Below, in pieces: positions 49,614 to 57,694 of a stretch of DNA of 64,000 bases (position 1 is the first letter of the stretch; every line of letters starts with the position of its first letter). The position numbers and the translations under genes were made by a program. The notes under the pieces were generated by a model. The model saw only the letters and a program-made list of their open reading frames with translations. It was not told the origin of the DNA and searched no databases. Origin of the DNA: UBA4658 sp038214505 (GTDB lineage: Bacteria; Planctomycetota; Phycisphaerae; Phycisphaerales; UBA1924); contig JBBQRT010000006.1 of the NCBI GenBank assembly GCA_038214505.1, forward strand, positions 1 to 64,000, given 5' to 3'.

Positions 49614-51254
49614 ATGGCTCGTACGAAGTTGGCCACAGCCTGCGTGCTGCTGGCGGGCATGGTGGGGTTGGCTGGCTGCGAGGGCAGCGGCGTGTCTGAT
49701 CGCGGCGGTGTGAAGAGCACCTATGGCAACATCGACTATGTCGATGGCTGGGCTCGCGCCCCGCGTGCCGTGGCTCAGGCCCCGGCCCCGAGGGCGGCCC
49801 CTGCTCCGGCCCCGGCCCCGCGTCCGGCTCCGGCCCCTGCTCCAACCCCGGCCCCTGCGCCGCAGATCGCGGGCAACTGCCTGTTCCTGCCCACGGGCGA
49901 CCGTGCGAGCAGCGCTCTTTCGGTGTGCTGCCGCATGCCGGTCGAGGTGCTGGCGAATACGAACTTCACGTATGACCTTGAGGTTTGCAACCTCACGAGC
50001 ATGCCGCTGGAGAACGTGGTCGTGGCGTACACCCTCGAGGGCGCCCGGATCGTGTCTTCCGACCCGGCCATGTCGGGCAACGGCTTCGCGGTCGGCGCTC
50101 TGCCGGCCAAGGGCTGCCGCCTGATCAAGATCACCGCGATCGCGACCGGCACGGGCGTGGTCAAGGGCTGCTCGACCGCGACCTGGTCCAACAGCATGTG
50201 CTGCGGCACCAACGTCGTGAATCCGCAGCTGGCGATCACCAAGGCCGTCTCGCCCACCGGCGAGATCAGCGTCTGCGACAACGTCACCTACACCATCACC
50301 GTGACCAACACCGGCACGGGCAACGCCACCAACGTCCGCGTCACCGACCAGCTCCCCGCTGGCGTGACCACGGCCGACGGCAAGACCAGCGTCGAGCAGA
50401 TGGTCGGCAACCTGGGCCCGAACCAGAGCCGCCAGATCACCTTCCAGGCAAAGGCCGGGAAGACGGGCACCTACACGAACAACGCCCAGGCGATGGCCGA
50501 CAACAACCTGTCCGCCAAGTCCAACGACGTGACGACGACCGTCCGTCAGGCCGTGCTGGCGATCACCAAGGCCTGCCCGAGCAAGGTGTTTGTCGGTGGC
50601 AGCCCGGCGGTCTTCAACATCACCGTGACCAACAACGGCGACGCGGTCGCCCGGAACACCGTCGTCGAGGACATGATCCCCGCCGGCGCCTCGTTCATCT
50701 CCGCCACCGAGGGCGGCGCCCCCGCGGGCAACGTCGTTCGCTGGAACGCCGGCGACCTGGCCCCCAAGGCCAGCAAGAGCTACAGCGTCACGATGAACCT
50801 GGGCACGAACATGGGCCCCGTGTCCAACTCCGTCCGCGCCACGGCGACCTGCGCCGAGGCCGTCACGGCCAACTGCAGCACCGTTGTTGAGGGCATCCCG
50901 GCCCTGCTTCTGGACGGCGTCGATGATCCCGATCCGGTCCAGCTCGGCCAGAACGTGACCTACACCCTGTTTGTCACCAACCAGGGCTCGGCCCCGCTCA
51001 CCAACGTCCGCCTGACCTGCACCATGGAAGACGCGCACCAGTACGTCTCCCAGACCGGCCCCACCCAGGGCACCGTCAACGGGCTGACGATCACCTTCGC
51101 CCCCATCGCGACCCTCGCCCCCAAGGAGCGTCGCCAGTTCACGATCGTCTTGAGGGCCGTCAAGGAAGGCCAGGTCCAGTTCAGGGCCGAGACCTCCAGC
51201 AACGAGATCACCCGTCCGCTGGTCAAGGTCGAGACCACGAACTTCTACAAGTGA
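49614..51254 (+). CDS. DUF11/OmcB-like repeat surface lipoprotein
   Basis: A 546-residue outer-surface protein. Lipoprotein signal with lipobox (LLAGMVGLAGC), a Pro/Ala linker (PAPRAAPAPAPAPRPAPAPA), a cysteine-bearing region (SALSVCCRMPVEVLANTNFT, SNSMCCGTNVVNPQLAITKA) and three DUF11-type repeats (VTYTITVTNTGTGNATNVRV, VFNITVTNNGDAVARNTVVE, VTYTLFVTNQGSAPLTNVRL). This is the architecture of chlamydial cysteine-rich envelope protein OmcB and its PVC relatives. It may be disulfide cross-linked in the envelope. AAGGAG lies six bases upstream of the ATG. A terminator follows. Confidence 0.85.
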   Translation: MARTKLATACVLLAGMVGLAGCEGSGVSDRGGVKSTYGNIDYVDGWARAPRAVAQAPAPRAAPAPAPAPRPAPAPAPTPAPAPQIAGNCLFLPTGDRASSALSVCCRMPVEVLANTNFTYDLEVCNLTSMPLENVVVAYTLEGARIVSSDPAMSGNGFAVGALPAKGCRLIKITAIATGTGVVKGCSTATWSNSMCCGTNVVNPQLAITKAVSPTGEISVCDNVTYTITVTNTGTGNATNVRVTDQLPAGVTTADGKTSVEQMVGNLGPNQSRQITFQAKAGKTGTYTNNAQAMADNNLSAKSNDVTTTVRQAVLAITKACPSKVFVGGSPAVFNITVTNNGDAVARNTVVEDMIPAGASFISATEGGAPAGNVVRWNAGDLAPKASKSYSVTMNLGTNMGPVSNSVRATATCAEAVTANCSTVVEGIPALLLDGVDDPDPVQLGQNVTYTLFVTNQGSAPLTNVRLTCTMEDAHQYVSQTGPTQGTVNGLTITFAPIATLAPKERRQFTIVLRAVKEGQVQFRAETSSNEITRPLVKVETTNFYK

Positions 51255-51306
51255 TCGCGTGAAGTTCGGGACACCCGTCCCGGGCTGAACACACTGATTT
51301 TCCCCG

Positions 51307-51340
51307 CCCCGCCCGGCTTCTCCGGGCGGGGTGTGTTTTT
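51307..51340 (+). terminator. rho-independent terminator after the DUF11 gene
   Basis: 10-bp stem CCCCGCCCGG (51307-51316) / CCGGGCGGGG (51322-51331), loop CTTCT, then TGTGTTTTT. Classic intrinsic terminator. Confidence 0.88.
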
Positions 51341-51532
51341 GGCTTCGCCGCAAGCTTCGCCAACCCGGCCGCAGGTGTGCGGTCGCGGTGCGGATATATG
51401 ACTTTTCGTGAGCAACCATTGCGGGCAGTGTGAGTTCCCGACGCTTTGGTATGCTGTCGCGGCGGAGGGGGGCCAACCGGGACATGCGGTCCCCATGGGC
51501 GCTCTACCAAGTGCCCTCACAAGGAGTTTTCG

Positions 51533-51997
51533 ATGGGTCTTCTTTCCGAGTTCAAGGATTTCGCGCTCAAGGGCAACGTGCTGGATCTGGCCGTCGGCGT
51601 AATCATCGGCGTCGCGTTTGCCGGGGTCGTCGGCTCGCTGACCGGCGACATCATCATGCCCGTGGTCGGCATGGCGGGGAACGTGAACTTCACGGACTCG
51701 TACCTCCCGCTCAGCAAGTCGGCGACCGACGCCGCCAGCGCGTTCGCCGCGGCCAACCCGGGCAAGGTCCTGGCCCTGGCCGACGCCCAGAAGGCCGGCA
51801 GCGTGCTGGCCTACGGCAACTTCGTGACCATCGTGATCAACTTCCTCATCCTGGCTTTCTGCATCTTCCTGGTCGTCAAGGCCTTCAACACGGCCCGCAA
51901 GCGGTTCGAGGCCCAGAAGCCCGCGCCGGCACCGGCCGGGCCGACGGCCGAGCAGAAGCTGCTCACCGAGATCCGCGACCTGCTCGCCCGGCGCTGA
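51533..51997 (+). CDS. mscL: large-conductance mechanosensitive channel
   Basis: A 154-residue MscL: inner-membrane pentameric channel that opens under hypo-osmotic shock. MGLLSEFKDFALKGNVLDLA (N-terminal amphipathic helix), VGVIIGVAFAGVVGSLTGDI (TM1), YGNFVTIVINFLILAFCIFL (TM2) and a C-terminal helix (EQKLLTEIRDLLARR) are all present. The periplasmic loop is about 20 residues longer than in E. coli, rich in Ala/Ser. AAGGAG ends six bases before the ATG at 51533. A terminator follows at 52024. Confidence 0.95.
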   Translation: MGLLSEFKDFALKGNVLDLAVGVIIGVAFAGVVGSLTGDIIMPVVGMAGNVNFTDSYLPLSKSATDAASAFAAANPGKVLALADAQKAGSVLAYGNFVTIVINFLILAFCIFLVVKAFNTARKRFEAQKPAPAPAGPTAEQKLLTEIRDLLARR

Positions 51998-52023
51998 GCC
52001 CGCAAGAATCTTCGACGATTGTC

Positions 52024-52059
52024 CGACCGGCACGCTTGGGCGTGCCGGTCGTCGTTTTT
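52024..52059 (+). terminator. rho-independent terminator after mscL
   Basis: Perfect 12-bp stem CGACCGGCACGC (52024-52035) / complement (52040-52051), loop TTGG, followed by TCGTTTTT. Confidence 0.88.
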
Positions 52060-52165
52060 GACAAGGTCGGGAACCAGGGGCGTCTTGCCGGAGGTGGCAT
52101 ATCGGCACGACCTTGGTTCAAAGCAACCAAGGTCGTGGCACGAGGTGCCACGCGCGGCCTGGCGA

Positions 52166-52591
52166 TCAGTCGCGGATGGGCGCGAACTCGCGGCCGAGCA
52201 GATCGGTCAGCCGAAGTCCGACGCGGGCCAGAACGCGGCGCTCGAGGTCGGGCTGCGAGATGGTCCCGGCCCGGCAGGCCAGTCGGACGGTGGCGGCGGC
52301 GTTCGGCTCGCCGAGGCGCGTGGCGGTCAGGGCGCCCTTGAGGCCGGTGATGTGCTGGAACTGGTAGACGCGTTCCCGGCCGTCGGCGCTGACGGCGGGC
52401 TTGCCGACCTGTACGGCCTCGGCCTGCGACAGGCCGACCTCGACGCCCGCGTCCAGATCGTCCCAGTCGGCCGTCAGGGTCAGGGGGTTGTCGGTGGTTG
52501 CGATCTGGGCCGGGGTCAGGGCGCTACTGGTGCAGGCGGGGAGCAGGAGGGTGGTGGTGGAGAGCAGGAGAAGTTGAAGAGGCCAGAGCAT
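52166..52591 (-). CDS. small lipoprotein, hypothetical
   Basis: A 141-residue lipoprotein: signal LQLLLLSTTTLLLPAC with an acceptable lipobox (LPAC), then a compact domain (LTLTADWDDLDAGVEVGLSQ, YQFQHITGLKGALTATRLGE, LERRVLARVGLRLTDLLGRE). The start ATG at 52589-52591 is the only Met before the signal; the antisense frame to 53980 is a shadow of phoH. It reads divergently from phoH and converges with mscL. Family not recognised. Confidence 0.7.
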   Translation of the reverse strand: MLWPLQLLLLSTTTLLLPACTSSALTPAQIATTDNPLTLTADWDDLDAGVEVGLSQAEAVQVGKPAVSADGRERVYQFQHITGLKGALTATRLGEPNAAATVRLACRAGTISQPDLERRVLARVGLRLTDLLGREFAPIRD

Positions 52592-52807
52592 CCGGCTCTG
52601 GAGAAACTGATCACCAAGGGCGATCAAACAAAATGCGAACACGCGTCGGGTTGGGGGTTTCAGGTCGGGCGTGAGTCGCGTACCATGGTGGTTGCCGATC
52701 GCGGCCGGGCCGTCGAGCGACGCGGCGACCGGGGCGGGGTTTGGGCAGGCCTGATGGGCTTGGCAGGTGGTGGGCACGGGGTCCTTGTCGCTCGGGAGCG
52801 CAACGGC

Positions 52808-53941
52808 GTGGAGTTCAGCATCAATGTACCGCAGGGGGCCGAGCGTGTGACCATGCTCGGGCTGAGTGACCGCAACCTCAAGATTATCCGCGAGGCGCTG
52901 GGGGTGACGGTGCTGGCGCGCGAGGGCGTGGTGCGTGTCACGGGCGACAACGACGCGGTGCAGGCGGCCCGCGGGGTGCTCGAGCGGCTGCACGCCTCGG
53001 GGCAGCGGCAGGAGAGCCTGAGCCGGCAGCAGGTGGTCGATCTGGTGGGCCGGGCGGCGGCGGGGGAGCTGACTCGGGCATCGCCGGGACGCGGGCAGGC
53101 GGGCGCGGGCGCTGATGACGAAGACGAGGCGGGCCCGGCGTTCGACGGCCCGGCGTGGGACGATCATCTGGACGTGTACGCCGCCGGGAGGCCGGTGCGG
53201 GCCAAGACGGTGAACCAGCAGGCGTATCTGGACACGATCCGGGACAACGACCTGGTGTTCGGGATCGGCCCGGCGGGCACGGGCAAGACATACCTGGCGG
53301 TGGCGGCGGCGGTGCACCTGCTCAAGCGGGAGCGGGTCAAGCGGGTGATCCTGTGCCGCCCGGCGGTCGAGGCGGGGGAAAAGCTGGGGTTCCTGCCCGG
53401 GGACTTGCAGCAGAAGGTCAACCCGTACCTGCGTCCGCTGCTGGATGCGCTGGGCGACATGATGGACTACACAACGCTCAAGCGGTTCATGCTCAGCGAC
53501 GTGATCGAGGTGATCCCGCTGGCATATATGCGAGGGCGGACGCTCAATCGTTCGGTGATCATCCTCGACGAGGCCCAGAACACCACACGCGGGCAGATGC
53601 AGATGTTCCTCACCCGCATGGGCCACGGCTCGAAGATGATCGTCACCGGCGACACCACGCAGATCGACCTGCCCGAGCCAGCCCAGAGCGGGCTGGTCGA
53701 CGCGGCCCGGCGGCTGCGGCGGATCCCGGGCATCGGCTTTGTCACGCTCGACAAGCAGGACATCGTGCGGCACAGGCTGGTGCAGCGGATCGTCGAGGCA
53801 TACGGGCCCGGCGAGCACGAGCAGCCCGCGCCGGCGGAGCTTGCCGATGGTGAGGGCGGGCCGCCGGAACGGGCGGGGCGGGGAAGGGCGACGGGACGGG
53901 GTCGCGGGCGTGGGGGCGTCGATGAAGGTGGGGCGGGGTAA
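52808..53941 (+). CDS. phoH: PhoH-family ATPase
   Basis: PhoH-like P-loop ATPase, thought to act in RNA metabolism. An N-terminal KH-like region (SINVPQGAERVTMLGLSDRN) precedes the ATPase domain: GPAGTGKTYLAVAAAVHLLK (Walker A), RPAVEAGEKLGFLPGDLQQK, IILDEAQNTTRGQMQMFLTR (Walker B) and TGDTTQIDLPEPAQSGLVDA. The C-terminal 45 residues are Gly/Arg-rich. GTG 52808 has GGGAG nine bases upstream and begins just before conserved sequence; ATG 52685 and ATG 52754 are in-frame alternatives. The 7TM-HD gene follows after 45 bases, a conserved phoH-yqfF pairing. Confidence 0.9.
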   Translation: MEFSINVPQGAERVTMLGLSDRNLKIIREALGVTVLAREGVVRVTGDNDAVQAARGVLERLHASGQRQESLSRQQVVDLVGRAAAGELTRASPGRGQAGAGADDEDEAGPAFDGPAWDDHLDVYAAGRPVRAKTVNQQAYLDTIRDNDLVFGIGPAGTGKTYLAVAAAVHLLKRERVKRVILCRPAVEAGEKLGFLPGDLQQKVNPYLRPLLDALGDMMDYTTLKRFMLSDVIEVIPLAYMRGRTLNRSVIILDEAQNTTRGQMQMFLTRMGHGSKMIVTGDTTQIDLPEPAQSGLVDAARRLRRIPGIGFVTLDKQDIVRHRLVQRIVEAYGPGEHEQPAPAELADGEGGPPERAGRGRATGRGRGRGGVDEGGAG

Positions 53942-53986
53942 GGAGCTTGCTTCGGGCCTTGCCGGCATCGGCGGGCCCACCTAGGA

Positions 53987-56542
53987 ATGGCCAAGGACAC
54001 CAGCAAAGCCCAGAGAGGCCGGACCGACGAGCTCCGCAAGGAGATCGAGGCATCGGCGTCGGCGTGGCAGGCGAAGCTGACCAGCCGGGCGTTCTTGTCG
54101 CTGGCGGGGATCTGGGCGGCGTTTGTGCTCATCGTCGGGACGGCCGTGGTCTGGACGCACACCCAACCGATGGCGGCCGAGGGACGAGTGGCACGGGAAA
54201 CGCGGATCGCGCTGGCCCCCTTCGAGGTCGTCGATGCGGCGTCGACGGAGCAGGAGCGGAGCGCCGCGCGGGCACGCACGCCGCGGGCGTATGCAGCGAT
54301 CCCGGGCGTGCTCGACGAGCTGCGCAGCGGCCTGGAGAACCTGCCCAAGGTCGTCGCGGGTGTCGAGACCATCGAGCGGATCGAGCCCAGCGTGCGGTCG
54401 CAGTTTGGCCTGACGCCCGAATCGCTGGTGGCGATCAAGGCCGACGTGGTCGACGGCGGGGCCTCGGCACGCTGGCAGGGGCGCGTCACGCGGCTGAACT
54501 TCCTGCTTTCGCGGGCCCCGATCGTGGCCCGCGAGACGTTCCAGCTCGAGGCCAGCGGGCTCAACCGCGAGGTCGAGCTGCGCCAGCCCGAGGAGGGCTC
54601 GGTGCTGGTGCCGAGCGCGAGCGTGCTGAACATCGACAGCCCGAAGCTGATCGAGGACCTGCGGGCGGTGGCGATCAGCGCGGGGTTCACGGGCGTGCTT
54701 GCAGATGTCGCCGTCGCGAGGCTTGTGGGGCAGGCCAAGCCGACGTACGCGTTCGACGCTGCGCTGACGGCCGAGCGGCAGGAGGCGGCCTCGGCCCGCG
54801 TGAGCCCCAAGACGGTGCGATACCCGGCCGGCGAAGTGCTGTTCCGGCGGGGCGACGTGCTGGGGGCGGCCCAGCTCGCGCTCTATGCCGAGGCCCTCAA
54901 GCAGGAGCGGCTGGCACGCCGCGGCGTGGCCAGCGGCGTTGGAGCGTCGGCGGAGGTTCAGGCGGACGCGCTGACGCGGGTGATGCGGTCGGACGCTGGG
55001 GTCTGGATCAAGCGGCTGGCCCTGGTGGGGGTCGTCGGGGCGATCGCGCTGGCGATGGCGGGGTACACGGTGCTGTTCGTTCCGCGGATCCGGAGGAACC
55101 CGGCCCGCTCGGCGGGGGTGGCGGGGCTGGCGGGCGTGCTGACGCTGGTTGCGTGCTACGCAACGGCGGTGCAGCCGGAGCTGATCGCGATCACGGCGGT
55201 GGCGCCGACGGTGCTGTTCGCGGTGATCGTCTGCATCGCGTACAGCCAGCGAGTTGGGCTGGCGTTCGGGGCGCTCTTGGGCCTGCTCATCTGCACGGCC
55301 CTCTACCAGCCGGTGGGCCTCTTCGCGGTCATGATCGCGGGCGTGGGGACGGCGGTGGTCCTGCTCAAGGAGGTCCGCGATCGCGACTCGCTGATCCGCA
55401 TGGGCGTGTGGGTGGCCCTTGCGCTGTTCGCGGGGACGGTGATCTTCAACATCGTCGACCTGCCGCGGTCGGCAGCGTCGGTGCGGCAGGCGCTCTGGGA
55501 CGGGGCGTTGGCGGGCTTCGGCGGGCTGGTGGCGGCGGGGCTGACGCTGTTCATCCTGCCCACGCTCGAGAAGACCTTCGGGATCATGACGGGTATGACG
55601 CTCATCGAGCTGCGCGACCCCAAGCAGCCGCTGCTGCGCCAGCTTCAGCTCCGGGCCCCGGGCACGTACAACCACTCGCTGAACCTGGCGGCGCTGGGCG
55701 AGGCGGCGGCGGAGGCCGTGGGGGCCGACGGGCTGCTGACGTATGTCGGGGCGCTCTATCACGACATCGGGAAGATGAACAAGCCCGACTACTTTGTCGA
55801 GAACCAGACGCCGGGGTTCAACCGGCACGACAAGCTCACGCCGGCGATGAGCCTTCTGGTCATCGTCGGGCACGTGAAGGACGGGCTGGAGCTGGCGCGG
55901 GAGTTCTCGCTGCCCAGGCCCCTGTGGCACTTTATCGAGAGCCACCACGGCACCACGCTGGTCGAGTACTTCTTCCAGCGGGCCCGGCGGCAGGCCGAGG
56001 CGGCAGGCATGACGGGCAACGGCGGCGCGGGGAACGACGCACCGGCACCGCCCAGCGAGATCGAGTACCGCTATCCCGGGCCCCGCCCGCGGACCAAGGA
56101 GACGGCGATCATCATGATCTGCGACGCCGTCGAGAGCGCGAGCCGGACGCTGGCGGACCCGACGCCGGGGCGGATCGAAGCCCTGGTTCGGGCGATCACG
56201 ACCAAGCGGCTGATGGACGGGCAGTTTGACGAGTGCGACCTGACGCTCCGGGAGCTGAACACCATCGCCGACGCGGTGAGCAAGTCGCTGGCGAGCATCT
56301 ACCACGGCCGGATCGCCTATCCGGGCGGGCCGAGCCGGGAGCCCGAACGCCGCGGGGGCGGGCAGCTTGGCGGCGGCGACGCCGGGCCGGGGATGGGGTC
56401 GCAGGTCATCGCCCCCGGCCGCGCGATGGCCGGGCTCGGAGGTGGGGGGGGTGGTGGCGGCGGGGGTGTCGCTTCGCTGGTGACGCCGATCCGGCCCCGC
56501 GAGGGCGGCTCGACGCCGACCCTGCCGCCGACGCGGGCGTGA
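53987..56542 (+). CDS. 7TM-HD (PgpH-like) cyclic-di-AMP phosphodiesterase candidate
   Basis: An 851-residue membrane protein of the 7TMR-HD family: N-terminal TM (FLSLAGIWAAFVLIVGTAVV), extracytoplasmic domain (about 70-330), seven TM helices (about 345-560) and a cytoplasmic HD domain with TYNHSLNLAALGEAAAEAVG, VGALYHDIGKMNKPDYFVEN, HFIESHHGTTLVEYFF and IIMICDAVESASRTL. PgpH of Listeria, with the same layout, hydrolyses c-di-AMP (established). The C-terminal tail is Gly-rich and poorly conserved. Follows phoH; ybeY and era, frequent neighbours elsewhere, are not next to it. Confidence 0.85.
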   Translation: MAKDTSKAQRGRTDELRKEIEASASAWQAKLTSRAFLSLAGIWAAFVLIVGTAVVWTHTQPMAAEGRVARETRIALAPFEVVDAASTEQERSAARARTPRAYAAIPGVLDELRSGLENLPKVVAGVETIERIEPSVRSQFGLTPESLVAIKADVVDGGASARWQGRVTRLNFLLSRAPIVARETFQLEASGLNREVELRQPEEGSVLVPSASVLNIDSPKLIEDLRAVAISAGFTGVLADVAVARLVGQAKPTYAFDAALTAERQEAASARVSPKTVRYPAGEVLFRRGDVLGAAQLALYAEALKQERLARRGVASGVGASAEVQADALTRVMRSDAGVWIKRLALVGVVGAIALAMAGYTVLFVPRIRRNPARSAGVAGLAGVLTLVACYATAVQPELIAITAVAPTVLFAVIVCIAYSQRVGLAFGALLGLLICTALYQPVGLFAVMIAGVGTAVVLLKEVRDRDSLIRMGVWVALALFAGTVIFNIVDLPRSAASVRQALWDGALAGFGGLVAAGLTLFILPTLEKTFGIMTGMTLIELRDPKQPLLRQLQLRAPGTYNHSLNLAALGEAAAEAVGADGLLTYVGALYHDIGKMNKPDYFVENQTPGFNRHDKLTPAMSLLVIVGHVKDGLELAREFSLPRPLWHFIESHHGTTLVEYFFQRARRQAEAAGMTGNGGAGNDAPAPPSEIEYRYPGPRPRTKETAIIMICDAVESASRTLADPTPGRIEALVRAITTKRLMDGQFDECDLTLRELNTIADAVSKSLASIYHGRIAYPGGPSREPERRGGGQLGGGDAGPGMGSQVIAPGRAMAGLGGGGGGGGGGVASLVTPIRPREGGSTPTLPPTRA

Positions 56543-56632
56543 GATTCGGGGCGGATGTTGGTGCCGGGCGTGCGGAGCGGGGCTTTGCGCGTCATACTGG
56601 GCACGGGGCAACATCCAGACGCGGAGGCCGGC

Positions 56633-57193
56633 ATGTCCAAGACCGCACTCATACTCATCGCCGAGGGCACCGAAGAGATCGAGGCCATCACCCCCGGGGA
56701 CGTGCTGAATCGGGTGGGCGTGGACGTGACGTATGCCGGGGTTGGCGGGGTGGAGTTCATGGGCGGGCACCACGTGCCCTTGCGGGCCGAGTGCCCGATC
56801 GAGGAGGTCGCGGACATCCTCTTTGACGCGGTCATCATCCCCGGCGGCGGCAAGGGGGCGGAGAACATGGCCCATGCGCCGGCGGTCGGGGCGCTCATCC
56901 TGCGGCATTTCGAGGCCGGGCGGCTGATCGCGGCGATCTGTGCGGCGCCCGCCGTGGTGCTCGGGCCGCTGGGGATCCTGAGCGGAAAGCACGCGACATG
57001 CTTTCCGGGGCTCGAGCGGCGGTTCGGGCATGACGTGAAGGTGTGCGACACGACGGTGGTCGTCGACGGCAAGCTGGTGACGAGCCGGGGGCCGGGGACG
57101 GCGATGGAGTTCAGCCTCAAGCTGGCCGAGCTGCTGGCCGGGGCCCAGAGCGCGCTGAAAGTTCGGCAGCACATGCTGGTGCCGCACCTATGA
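56633..57193 (+). CDS. DJ-1/PfpI family protein
   Basis: A 186-residue protein of the DJ-1/YajL/ThiJ group (deglycase or redox chaperone; activity debated). It has the conserved Glu (EGTEEIEAI, E15), DAVIIPGGGKGAENM, and the nucleophile elbow IAAICAAPAVVLGPLG with C103. GKHATCFPGLE and VTSRGPGTAMEFSLKL match DJ-1. The ATG at 56633 is preceded by GGAGG at 56623-56627. Its stop overlaps a short ATG frame at 57190 that precedes the BFD-like gene. Confidence 0.9.
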   Translation: MSKTALILIAEGTEEIEAITPGDVLNRVGVDVTYAGVGGVEFMGGHHVPLRAECPIEEVADILFDAVIIPGGGKGAENMAHAPAVGALILRHFEAGRLIAAICAAPAVVLGPLGILSGKHATCFPGLERRFGHDVKVCDTTVVVDGKLVTSRGPGTAMEFSLKLAELLAGAQSALKVRQHMLVPHL

Positions 57194-57231
57194 GCGTTAA
57201 GTTCGTCTGGGAGGGTGCCCGTGTCGCCTGA
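57190..57231 (+). CDS. possible 13-residue leader frame coupling to the next gene
   Basis: An ATGA overlap with the DJ-1 stop opens a frame MSVKFVWEGARVA ending in TGA at 57229-57231, which overlaps the start of the BFD-like gene. It carries the ribosome site (GGGAGG, 57209-57214) for that gene. It may be coincidental or serve translational coupling. Confidence 0.2.
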   Translation: MSVKFVWEGARVA

Positions 57232-57574
57232 CGACGATGTGTGCCTGTGCTTTCACGTCAACCTCCGGAAGATCCGGGGGTTTCTGGCGCGCGAGCAGCC
57301 GCCGGTGGCGTCGCTGATCAGCGAATGCCTGGGGGCGGGGACCGGCTGCATGTGGTGTGTGCCGTTCCTGAAGCATCTCCATGCCATGCACGCCCGGGGC
57401 GAGCTGCCGGACCTGAAGATCAGCCCCGAGCAGTACGTGCTGGCCCGGTCGGACTATCGGGAGACGGGCACGCGGGACGAGCGGGCGGTCGCGGAAACCC
57501 GCCGGGTTTCGGAGCCGGACGGGTCGGACGGGTCAGGGGGGACGGGGGGGACGGGGCGGACGGGGGTTGGTTGA
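57221..57574 (+). CDS. BFD-like [2Fe-2S]-binding protein
   Basis: A 117-residue protein. The N-terminal half resembles the bacterioferritin-associated ferredoxin fold: CLCFHV (C8, C10) and ECLGAGTGCMWCVPFL (C43, C46, extra C36), the C-x-C ... C-x2-C spacing that holds a [2Fe-2S] cluster. The middle part (ISPEQYVLARSDYRETG) is conserved-looking; the end is a Gly/Ser/Thr repeat (SDGSGGTGGTGRTG). GTG 57221 lies six bases after GGGAGG. Electron-transfer or iron-release role is inferred from the fold. Confidence 0.75.
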   Translation: MSPDDDVCLCFHVNLRKIRGFLAREQPPVASLISECLGAGTGCMWCVPFLKHLHAMHARGELPDLKISPEQYVLARSDYRETGTRDERAVAETRRVSEPDGSDGSGGTGGTGRTGVG

Positions 57575-57694
57575 GGGGCGGGCCGCGGATTCTCACCCTG
57601 AAGTGGGCGAAGATCCGATATCCCACGCGGATCCTCGGGCCGTGCGTCGCGGCCGGGGTTGATTGAACGTGTCCGCTCGCCTTTGCTCAATCTC

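Noticed and set aside
49464..51485. 673-codon minus-strand open frame opposite the DUF11 lipoprotein
   Set aside because: The plus strand has a lipobox, repeat units and a good ribosome site; the antisense frame does not resemble a protein family.
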